A stretch of DNA of 6,105 nucleotides from NCBI GenBank assembly GCA_022709775.1, contig JAKLIE010000130.1, positions 1-6,105 of the forward strand. Direction: 5' to 3'. Shown piece after piece: positions 1-5,551 of this stretch (position 1 is the stretch's first letter; each line of letters opens with the position of its first letter). Under the pieces are notes generated by a model. It ran no database searches. It saw only the letters and a list, made by a program, of their open reading frames with translations, and was not told the DNA's origin. The DNA comes from Pseudomonadota bacterium (lineage in GTDB: Bacteria > Pseudomonadota > Gammaproteobacteria > Burkholderiales > Casimicrobiaceae). The translations under genes were made by a program, and so were the position numbers.

Positions 1-1
1 G

Positions 2-1033
2 GGGCATCGGCTCCTTCTGCTCGAGCGCGGCGTCGGCGCGAAGCCCGCGGCGCTCGGCCGGCGCATCCTCGAGGCCGGGGCCGAGGCGCAGCGCCTGATC
101 GACGCACGGCGCGACGTCCTCGACGTGCCGCTCGGTCACGAGCGCCTGCCGCACGATCGCGCCGTCCTGCGCGTCGCGGCGAGCCACGACCTCGTGCTCG
201 CGCAGCTCCGCGACGCGTGGGCCCGCCGGCACGGCATCGCGATCGCGTTCCACGGCAGCACGGAGGCGATTGAGCTGTACCTTGCGGGGCGCGCGGACGT
301 GGCGGGGTTCCATGTCGGAAAAATAGGGTCTGACCCTACTTCCACGGAAGAGACGGGGTCCGACCCTGCCCCCGTGGGGAAAATAGGGTCTGACCCTACT
401 TCTGCCGGGTCTGACCCTACTTCCGCCACTTCCGCGCAGCGGGAGGCAGCGACGGGTCTCGCTCGAAGCCGGAAGCCGCGATCTGACCCCGGGCAGGCAA
501 CTCCGGGGCCCGACCCCATGGATCCGCTGCTCGCGCGCCTCGACCTCTCGCGAGACGCCGTGCTGCCGTTCGTCGTGCGCACCCAGGGTCTGATCCTGCC
601 ACGCGGCAATCCCGCGGGGATCCGGTCGCTTGCGGACATCGCGGCGAAGCGCCTGCGCTTCGTGAACCGCCAGCCCGGGTCGGGGACGCGCATCGCGTTC
701 GAGCGGCTCGTCGCGCTCGAAGGCATCGATCCGGCGGCGATCGCCGGGTGGACACACGAGGAGTTCACGCACGCGGCGGTTGCCGCGACGGTCGCCGCCG
801 GCGAGGCGGACGCGGGCTTCGGCATCCGGGCCGCGGCGGCACAGCTCGGGCTTGGGTTCGTGCCGCTCGCCGACGAGCACTACGCGTTCGTCTGCCGGCG
901 CCGCGAACTCGGCGATCCGCGCATCCGCGCGTTCCGCCGCCTCATTGCGTCGCCGACGGTCGCGAAGGTCGTCGCGCCGTTGCCGGGCTACCGCCTCGCG
1001 TCGGGGGAGCGGACCCTGCCCCGCCGGAAATGA
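2..1033 (+). CDS. Helix-turn-helix regulator with PBP-like (molybdate-type) sensor domain, 5' end outside window
   Basis: The reading frame is open from the window edge to TGA at 1031-1033, giving 343 visible residues. Residues 1-41 resemble the tail of a ModE/LysR-type winged helix and its linker helix (LLLLERG, then AALGRRILEAG). The DNA-binding helices must lie upstream, so the GTG at 125 is not the true start. The rest is a periplasmic-binding-protein-like fold (family PF12727, by recollection): first lobe VAASHD to AGFHV (residues about 57-105), then QGLILPRGNPAGI (195-207), RFVNRQPGSGTR (219-230), EEFTHAAVAA (253-262) and ADAGFGIRAAA (269-279). NRxxGSGTR and ADAGxGIRAAA are hallmarks of this sensor domain. 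No signal peptide is visible, so it probably acts in the cytoplasm as a ligand-responsive transcription factor. The ligand is unknown; molybdate or tungstate is the family precedent. Residues about 106-172 derive from a palindromic repeat cluster, where relatives, as I recall them, have only a short linker. The gene converges with the ligase gene downstream. Confidence 0.8.
   Translation, partial: GHRLLLLERGVGAKPAALGRRILEAGAEAQRLIDARRDVLDVPLGHERLPHDRAVLRVAASHDLVLAQLRDAWARRHGIAIAFHGSTEAIELYLAGRADVAGFHVGKIGSDPTSTEETGSDPAPVGKIGSDPTSAGSDPTSATSAQREAATGLARSRKPRSDPGQATPGPDPMDPLLARLDLSRDAVLPFVVRTQGLILPRGNPAGIRSLADIAAKRLRFVNRQPGSGTRIAFERLVALEGIDPAAIAGWTHEEFTHAAVAATVAAGEADAGFGIRAAAAQLGLGFVPLADEHYAFVCRRRELGDPRIRAFRRLIASPTVAKVVAPLPGYRLASGERTLPRRK
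317..520. repeat. REP-like cluster of GGGTC-N-GACCC palindromes inside a coding sequence
   Basis: Four clear palindromes of the form GGGTC-N-GACCC start at 326, 356, 386 and 407. Two degenerate copies start at about 479 (half unit ATCTGACCCC) and 506 (GGGGCCCGACCCC). Units 1 and 3 have 7-bp arms, TAGGGTC-T-GACCCTA, at 324-338 and 384-398. A 23-bp stretch is identical at 320-342 and 380-402, exactly 60 bp apart. An outer inverted repeat CCACGG (342-347) / CCGTGG (372-377) encloses unit 2. The cluster is fully inside the regulator frame, where it encodes repeated GSDP(T/A) peptides. The form resembles the short palindromic repeats scattered through many proteobacterial genomes, some of them mobilised by REP-associated tyrosine transposases. 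No transposase is present here. Membership in a genome-wide family is inferred. Confidence 0.85.
386..427 (+). repeat. Two tandem 21-bp copies encoding GSDPTSA twice
   Basis: Positions 386-406 and 407-427 are the same 21-bp unit with a single C/T difference (position 403 against 424). Each starts with GGGTCTGACCC and continues TACTTC. The unit is exactly seven codons, so the duplication keeps the frame and yields the peptide GSDPTSA twice. It looks like a recent local tandem duplication of one palindrome with its 3' flank. Confidence 0.85.
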
Positions 1034-1060
1034 CGGCGCACCCCGCTCGTCGCGGCGCTG

Positions 1061-1085
1061 CGGGCCGGCCGCCGGCCGCGGCCCG
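1061..1085. terminator. Possible bidirectional hairpin between convergent genes
   Basis: CGGGCCG (1061-1067) pairs with CGGCCCG (1079-1085) across an 11-nt GC-rich loop. It lies in the 60-bp gap between the regulator stop (1033) and the ligase stop (1094), where a shared terminator would be expected. No T-tract follows on either strand, and chance inverted repeats are common at this GC content. Confidence 0.3.
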
Positions 1086-1093
1086 GTACCGCG

Positions 1094-2302
1094 TCAGGAG
1101 GCGGACACGAGCGCCGGCGCCGGGCTCGCGCGCCGCGCCGCCTCAACCTTCCGCGTCGCCTCGGGCTCGGTGACCGTCGCGGCGACGAGCCAGTCGACGA
1201 CGAAACGCAGCGCCTCCAGCGGCGCGTCGCCGCGGGCGCGCCGGCCGCGATAGATCGCGAGCTGCAGGTGCGCGCTGGTGCCCTCGGCCATCAGCGCGCG
1301 CACGCGGCCCAGCCGCTTCGTGCAGTGAAGCGCCTCGGCATCCTCCTCGACGGCCGAGAGGAGATGCGCGACCACGTCGCGGCAGCCGACCGTGCCGCCG
1401 CCGTCGAGATCGATGAACTCCGCGTCGATGCCGAAGCGCTTCGCGCGCCAGCGGTTCTCGTCGATCAGCCGCCGCGTGAACGGCGTCCACGCAGGCGCGA
1501 GATCGGGGCGGCGCACGAGGAGCCGGACGAGGCAGCGGTAGAGCGACGCGATCGCGATCGCGTCGGCGAGCCGTGTGCACGCGTCGCAGATGCGAAGCTC
1601 CAGCGTCGGATAGCGCGCGGCCGGGCGGATCGCCCACCACAGGTAGCTCGAGTCGCGGGCGGCACCGCCGGCGACGAGCATCTCGACGAAGCGCGCGTAC
1701 TCGGCCTCGTTTTCGAAGCGGTCGGGGATGCCGGTGCGCGGCCACTCGTCGTACGCGGCCTGCCGGTACGACAGGAGACCCGTCGCGGCCCGATTCCAGA
1801 ATGGCGACGACGTCGACAGCGCGAGGAACGCCGGCAGCCACGGCATCACGCGGTTCATCAGCGCGACCCGGTCGACGCCCTCGGGCACCGCGACGTGAAC
1901 GTGCAGCCCGCACAGGACGTTGCGCCGGGCCACGATCTGGAAGTCCTCCATCAGGCTCCGGTAGCGGTTCTTCGGCGTCTCGACCTGCTCGCCCCAGGCC
2001 GCGATCGGGTGCGTGCCCGCCGCCATCAGCCTCAACCGCTTCTCGGCTGCGATCGCCGCGACGCCGCGCCGCAGCCGCAGCATCTCGTCGTAGGCTTCGT
2101 CGCAGCGCTCGAACACCGGCGAGACGAGCTCGATCTGCGAGTGCATGAGCTCGGGGGCGACCGCGTCGCCGTAGCGCCGTCGGCACGCGTGCAGCAGCGA
2201 CCTCGGCACGCTCGTGGCGAGCGTGCGCGAGCGCGGGTGCACGAGGAAGAACTCCTCCTCGAGCCCGAACGTGTAGCGGAAATCGCGGTGCGCGTCGCCC
2301 AA
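1094..2302 (-). CDS. ybdK: YbdK-family carboxylate-amine ligase (GCS2-type glutamate-cysteine ligase homologue)
   Basis: The 402-residue protein belongs to the GCS2 family (PF04107). Members form an amide between a carboxylate and an amine using ATP; E. coli YbdK has weak glutamate-cysteine ligase activity and its real substrate is unsettled. Motifs in order: FGLEEEFFLVHP (12-23), HSQIELVSP (54-62), GTHPIAAW (96-103), the metal/ATP-site stretch CGLHVHVAVP (131-140), LSTSSPFW (162-169), SSYLWWAIRP (218-227), PTLELRICD (232-240) and ENRWRAKRFG (282-291). All are intact. It is somewhat longer than the roughly 370 residues of E. coli YbdK, mainly through an Ala-rich tail after about residue 376. 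The start is TTG at 2302: the conserved FGLEEE block begins at residue 12, the first internal ATG codon (residue 53) is far too late, and GGGGGGAA lies just upstream. The enzyme is probably cytosolic. The aldo/keto reductase lies upstream on the same strand, but 135 nt away with a hairpin between, so co-transcription is uncertain. Confidence 0.93.
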   Translation of the reverse strand: MGDAHRDFRYTFGLEEEFFLVHPRSRTLATSVPRSLLHACRRRYGDAVAPELMHSQIELVSPVFERCDEAYDEMLRLRRGVAAIAAEKRLRLMAAGTHPIAAWGEQVETPKNRYRSLMEDFQIVARRNVLCGLHVHVAVPEGVDRVALMNRVMPWLPAFLALSTSSPFWNRAATGLLSYRQAAYDEWPRTGIPDRFENEAEYARFVEMLVAGGAARDSSYLWWAIRPAARYPTLELRICDACTRLADAIAIASLYRCLVRLLVRRPDLAPAWTPFTRRLIDENRWRAKRFGIDAEFIDLDGGGTVGCRDVVAHLLSAVEEDAEALHCTKRLGRVRALMAEGTSAHLQLAIYRGRRARGDAPLEALRFVVDWLVAATVTEPEATRKVEAARRASPAPALVSAS

Positions 2303-2332
2303 GGTTCCCCCCGCGGAAGGGCGGGCAACCTT
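2301..2332 (-). promoter_or_regulatory. Inverted repeat enclosing the ybdK ribosome site and TTG start
   Basis: Read as mRNA (minus strand), AAGGUU (2332-2327) pairs with AACCUU (2306-2301). After one mismatch, CCC (2325-2323) pairs with GGG (2310-2308), leaving a C-rich loop. The 3' arm contains the G-rich ribosome site (2312-2305) and the first two bases of the UUG start codon. Such a fold could limit translation initiation. No regulator or known leader class is recognised, and the arms are short. Confidence 0.4.
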
Positions 2333-2403
2333 CGTCCCGCCGCGGGCGACACTATCGACGACCGTCCGGGCCGGGTCTGTAGGACGACGGCCGATTCGGC
2401 CGC

Positions 2404-2434
2404 GGCGCCCGCTGCATCGCCGGGGAGGGGCGCC
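2404..2434 (-). terminator. Possible terminator hairpin after the aldo/keto reductase
   Basis: GGCGCCC (2404-2410) and GGGCGCC (2428-2434) form 7-bp arms around a 17-nt loop, beginning three bases beyond the reductase stop codon (2438-2440, minus strand). No run of T follows, so if it terminates it is not a classical intrinsic terminator. It may instead protect the mRNA 3' end. Confidence 0.3.
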
Positions 2435-2437
2435 CGG

Positions 2438-3454
2438 CTACCTTCGCGTCAGCCGCTTGCGCCCGTAGAACGGGTACTGGGGATCGTTGTAGCCGGGCGT
2501 CGACGGATGCCCCGGCGTCACGAGCGAGTCGACGAGCGCCTCGTCCTCGTCGGACCACGGCGTGTCGAGCGCGACGGCGTAGTCCTTCCATTGCTCGAGC
2601 GTGCGCGGGCCGGCGATGACGCTCGTGACGATCGGGTTCGCCCACAGCCACGCGAGTGCGAACTGCGTCGGCGTGCGGCCCGTCTTCTCGGCGTGCGACT
2701 TCAACGTCTGCGCGATCGCGAACGACTCCTCGCGGAACTCGGTCTCCATCATCCGCGCGTCCTTGCGCGCGCCGCGCGAGCCCTCGGGCGCGGAGGCGCC
2801 GGACGCGTACTTGCCGGTCAGCACGCCGCGCGCCACCGGCGAGTACGACGCGACGCCGATGCCGTAGTGGTCGCAGGCCGGCAGGATCTCGACCTCGGGC
2901 ATGCGGTTCAGCAGGTTGTAGTAGGGCTGGCACACGACCGGCTGCGGGACGCCCTCGCGATCGCAGGCGCGCATCACTTCGGCGATGCGCCAGCCACGGA
3001 AGTTCGACACGCCGAAGTAGCGCACCTTGCCGGCGCCGATGAGGTCGCCGATCGCTCCGATCGTCTCGTCGAGCGGCGTGCGCGGGTCGTCGCGGTGCAG
3101 GTAGTAGATGTCGATGTGGTCGGTGCCCAGGCGACCGAGGCTCGCGTCGCACGCGCGCAGGACCCACGAGCGCGAGAGGCCGCCGTTGTTGCGCTCGCCT
3201 TCGGTCATCCGGTTGCCGACCTTCGTCGCGAGAACCCAGCGGTCACGCTCGGCGCGGATAGCCCGGCCGGTGATGCGCTCGGACTCGCCGGTCCCGTAGG
3301 CGTCGGCCGTGTCGACGAAGTTGACGCCCGCGTCGCGTGCATGCGCGACGATCTCGCGCGAGGTCGCCTCGTCGGTGCGGTCGCCGAACATCATTGTGCC
3401 CAGCGTCAGCGTCGAGACCTCCAGGCCGCTGCGGCCCAGTCGGCGGTAGTTCAT
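2438..3454 (-). CDS. Aldo/keto reductase, NADPH-dependent
   Basis: The 338-residue protein is a full-length member of the aldo/keto reductase superfamily, cytosolic (beta/alpha)8-barrel enzymes that reduce aldehydes and ketones with NADPH. The catalytic tetrad is complete: Asp48 and Tyr53 in DTADAYG, Lys78 in ATKVGNR, and His120 in YYLHRDD. Cofactor-site blocks are GVSNF (148-152), QPYYNLLNR (176-184), YSPVARGVLTGKY (204-216) and IAGPRTLEQW (280-289). The C-terminus GYNDPQYPFYGRK (321-333) is typical of the Tas/YajO-like branch as I recall it. The start is ATG at 3454: MNYRRLGRSGLEVS matches the usual N-terminus, and GGGAG (3461-3465) lies 6 nt upstream. A GTG at 3496 would add 14 atypical residues and overlap the likely promoter. 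It is divergent from the RNase gene. The physiological substrate cannot be read from sequence. Confidence 0.95.
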   Translation of the reverse strand: MNYRRLGRSGLEVSTLTLGTMMFGDRTDEATSREIVAHARDAGVNFVDTADAYGTGESERITGRAIRAERDRWVLATKVGNRMTEGERNNGGLSRSWVLRACDASLGRLGTDHIDIYYLHRDDPRTPLDETIGAIGDLIGAGKVRYFGVSNFRGWRIAEVMRACDREGVPQPVVCQPYYNLLNRMPEVEILPACDHYGIGVASYSPVARGVLTGKYASGASAPEGSRGARKDARMMETEFREESFAIAQTLKSHAEKTGRTPTQFALAWLWANPIVTSVIAGPRTLEQWKDYAVALDTPWSDEDEALVDSLVTPGHPSTPGYNDPQYPFYGRKRLTRR

Positions 3455-3460
3455 GCGTGG

Positions 3461-3465
3461 CTCCC
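3461..3465 (-). promoter_or_regulatory. Ribosome binding site of the aldo/keto reductase
   Basis: On the minus strand GGGAG lies 6 nt before ATG 3454. This is the strongest ribosome site in the window and decides between ATG 3454 and the upstream GTG 3496. Confidence 0.7.
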
Positions 3466-3484
3466 GGCAAGGTCGAAACGGTCG

Positions 3485-3513
3485 ACTATGCCGCACGCGC
3501 GGGCCGATCGCAA
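3485..3513 (-). promoter_or_regulatory. Candidate sigma-70 promoter for the aldo/keto reductase
   Basis: On the minus strand, TTGCGA (3513-3508; 4 of 6 matches to TTGACA) is followed after exactly 17 nt by CATAGT (3490-3485; 4 of 6 matches to TATAAT). Transcription would start near 3478, leaving a leader of roughly 24 nt with the GGGAG ribosome site in place. The match is moderate, but geometry and position are right. Confidence 0.4.
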
Positions 3514-3523
3514 ACGTCCCGGG

Positions 3524-3539
3524 CGGACGCGGGCGTCCG
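3524..3539. promoter_or_regulatory. Operator-like dyad in the divergent promoter region
   Basis: CGGACGC-GG-GCGTCCG is a perfect inverted repeat with 7-bp arms and a 2-nt centre. It ends 5 bp before the plus-strand TATAAT, so it occupies the spacer and -35 area of the RNase promoter, and lies just upstream of the candidate reductase promoter. The position suits a regulator contacting one or both promoters. No known consensus is recognised. Confidence 0.35.
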
Positions 3540-3544
3540 GCGGC

Positions 3545-3550
3545 TATAAT
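3545..3550 (+). promoter_or_regulatory. -10 element (TATAAT) for the RNase gene
   Basis: This is a perfect TATAAT in otherwise GC-rich DNA, in the context GGCTATAATCCGCG, a form often seen upstream of genes in GC-rich betaproteobacteria. No good -35 is found at 16-18 bp upstream; the bases there are GC-rich and form the dyad at 3524-3539. Transcription would begin near 3557 and give a leader of about 90 nt. Confidence 0.6.
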
Positions 3551-3645
3551 CCGCGCACTTCGCGCGCCCCGACGGGCGAGCCTCGACGGCCGAATCGGGC
3601 GCCACGCCGGTTCCCGGCTTCGATTCCCGACTTCCGGATTCCACG

Positions 3646-5532
3646 ATGAACGTGCTGTTCGAGGACGACGGCCAGCTCAAGGCCGGCGCGGTGCTCGCCG
3701 ACCAGGACACGTCGCTGCAGGTCGAGGTGTCGACCGGGCGGCGCATCAAGGTCAAGGCGGCGAACGTGCTGCTGCGCTTCGCGTCGCCCGGGCCGGGCGA
3801 GACACTGGCGCAGGCCGGCGCGATCGGTGCCGACCTCGATCCGCAGTTCCTGTGGGACGTGTCGGGCGACGACGAGTTCACGTTCGACGGCCTCGCACGC
3901 GAGTATTTCGGCGCGAACGCGACCGCGCCCGAGCAGGTGGCCGTCGTGCAGATGCTGCACGGGTCGCCGATGTACTTCTACAAGCGAGGCAAGGGGCGCT
4001 ACCGCAAGGCCCCCGCCGACGCGCTCGCCGCGGCGCTGGCGTCGGTGGAGCGCAAGAGGCGCGAGGCCGAGCAGATCGCGGCATGGGCCGGCATGCTGAA
4101 GCGCCGCGAGCTGCCGCCCGAGCTCGCCGCGAAGCGCGCGATGCTGCTCTACCGTCCCGACAAGAACGCGCTCGAGTGGAAGGCGCTCGCGGCCGCGTGC
4201 GAGGCGGAGCGCATGCACCCGGTCGCGCTGCTCGCGGCGTGCGGCGCGATTCCCTCGACGCACGACTACCACTACGACGCGTTTCTCGCGCAGGCGTTCC
4301 CGCGCGGCGTCGCATTTCCCGAGCTCCCGCCTCTGCCGGCGCTCCCGGAGCTGCCGGTCGCCGAGGGCGTGCGCGCGTTCTCGATCGACGACGCGACGAC
4401 GGTGGAGATCGACGACGCGTTCTCGGTGCGCGAGCTCCCCGGCGGACGCACGTCGGTCGGCATCCACATCGCCGCGCCCGCGGTCTCGATCCTGCACGGC
4501 GACGCGTACGACGCGGTCGCGCGGTCGCGGCTGTCGACCGTCTACATGCCGGGCCGCAAGATCACGATGCTGCCCGACGACGTCGTGCGTGCGTTTTCGC
4601 TCGCGGCCGGCGAGCCGCGGCCCGCGTTGTCGCTCTACGTCGAGCTCGACGAGCAGGGCGCGCCGGTCGCCCACCGGACCGCGGTCGAGCGCGTAACCGT
4701 CGCCGCGAACCTCGCGCTCGACAAGGTCGGCGAGGCGTTCGCGAACCCGTTGCCCTCTCCCGCCGATCCGCAGTGGGCCGCCGAGATGCGCGTGCTCTGG
4801 AAGCTCGCACAGCGCCTGTCGGACGCGCGCGGCAAGCCCGAGATCTCGCGCGTGGACTTCAGCTTCGACGTCGACTGGGACGCGACGTCCGCGGTGCCCG
4901 AGCCCGGCCGCGCCCGGATCGCGCAGCGGCCCCGCGGCTCGCCGCTCGACAAGCTGGTCTCCGAGCTGATGATCCACGTGAACGCGACCTGGGGGCAGAT
5001 GCTCGCGAAGGCGGGCGCGGCGGGTCTCTATCGCGTGCAGTCCGGCGGCAAGGTGAAGATGAGCACGCGGCCCGGCGAGCACCAGGGGCTGGGCCTCTCG
5101 CACTACCTGTGGTCGAGCTCGCCGCTGCGGCGCTATGCCGACCTCGTCAACCAGCGGCAGCTGCTCGCCGTCGTCACGGGCGAGCGTCCCGCGTATGCGC
5201 CGAACGACGCCGAGCTCGTCGCCGCGATGGCGGACTTCGAGGCCACTTACTCCCAGTACGCCGAGTTCCAGGAGCGCATGGAGCACTACTGGTGCCTGCG
5301 CTGGCTCGTGCAGGAGGGCGTGACCGAGGCGGCGGGCACGGTCGATCGCGAGGGCGTCGTCCGGCTCGACGCGATTCCGCTGCGCGTTCGCCTCGCGGAC
5401 CTTCCGCCGCTAGCCCAGGGGACGGCGGTGCGGGTGCAGGTGCTGCGCGTCGACCTGCTCGAGGCGACGTTGGAAGCGCGCTACGCCGGGCAGGTCGAAC
5501 GTTCGGTTGCGGGCACGGAAGCTGCTGCATAG
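3646..5532 (+). CDS. rnb: RNase II/RNB-family 3'-5' exoribonuclease
   Basis: The 628-residue cytosolic enzyme is close in length to E. coli RNase II (644). RNB enzymes degrade single-stranded RNA processively from the 3' end using Mg2+. The RNB domain covers about 240-550. The metal-site block SIDDATTVEIDDAF (246-259) gives Asp248, Glu254, Asp256 and Asp257, aligned to Asp201, 207, 209 and 210 of E. coli; Glu replaces Asp at the second position. Next are VGIHIAAPA (271-279), STVYMPGRKITMLP (297-310), KLVSELMIHVNATWG (436-450) and SSPLRRYADLVNQR (491-504), whose Arg495 matches catalytic Arg500. The N-terminal 45 residues are a small beta-rich region rather than clear cold-shock domains, and the tail (about 564-615) looks like a divergent S1/OB fold. 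ATG 3646 is preceded only by a weak site (CGGA, 7 nt upstream). The tonB-like gene follows. The symbol is by family; orthology to E. coli rnb was not tested. Confidence 0.9.
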   Translation: MNVLFEDDGQLKAGAVLADQDTSLQVEVSTGRRIKVKAANVLLRFASPGPGETLAQAGAIGADLDPQFLWDVSGDDEFTFDGLAREYFGANATAPEQVAVVQMLHGSPMYFYKRGKGRYRKAPADALAAALASVERKRREAEQIAAWAGMLKRRELPPELAAKRAMLLYRPDKNALEWKALAAACEAERMHPVALLAACGAIPSTHDYHYDAFLAQAFPRGVAFPELPPLPALPELPVAEGVRAFSIDDATTVEIDDAFSVRELPGGRTSVGIHIAAPAVSILHGDAYDAVARSRLSTVYMPGRKITMLPDDVVRAFSLAAGEPRPALSLYVELDEQGAPVAHRTAVERVTVAANLALDKVGEAFANPLPSPADPQWAAEMRVLWKLAQRLSDARGKPEISRVDFSFDVDWDATSAVPEPGRARIAQRPRGSPLDKLVSELMIHVNATWGQMLAKAGAAGLYRVQSGGKVKMSTRPGEHQGLGLSHYLWSSSPLRRYADLVNQRQLLAVVTGERPAYAPNDAELVAAMADFEATYSQYAEFQERMEHYWCLRWLVQEGVTEAAGTVDREGVVRLDAIPLRVRLADLPPLAQGTAVRVQVLRVDLLEATLEARYAGQVERSVAGTEAAA

Positions 5533-5545
5533 CCGGCACTTTCCC

Positions 5546-5551
5546 TACAAT
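5546..5551 (+). promoter_or_regulatory. -10-like element (TACAAT) before the tonB-like gene
   Basis: TACAAT differs from TATAAT at one base and lies in the 17-nt gap after the RNase stop, overlapping the ATG at 5550. No convincing -35 is found 16-18 bp upstream. If it is a real promoter, transcription would start near 5558 and the usable start codon would be GTG 5592 rather than ATG 5550. Confidence 0.35.

Noticed and set aside
317..520. The repeat cluster as a CRISPR array
   Set aside because: Repeats are 11-23 bp with irregular unit starts 21-72 bp apart. There are no spacers of uniform length and no cas genes, and the region lies within an intact coding frame.
136..825. Minus-strand open frame of 229 codons containing repeated GSDP peptides
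   Set aside because: The GSDP repeats appear only because the palindromes read the same on both strands. The flanking residues match no family, while the plus strand encodes conserved PBP-like motifs.
3611..3634. Imperfect direct repeat TTCCCG(G/A)CTTC in the RNase leader
   Set aside because: Only two 11-bp copies with one mismatch occur in a pyrimidine-rich leader. This is too little to claim a binding site.
1268..3649. A 793-codon plus-strand open frame opposite the ligase and reductase genes
   Set aside because: It runs antisense to two genes with intact family motifs. Its translation is an Arg/Ala/Val-rich composition with no recognisable domain. Long stop-free antisense frames are expected at about 70% GC.
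3544..5286. A 580-codon minus-strand open frame opposite the RNase gene
   Set aside because: It is a mirror of the RNase coding sequence, rich in Arg, Leu and His, with no motif. The plus strand carries a complete catalytic RNB domain.
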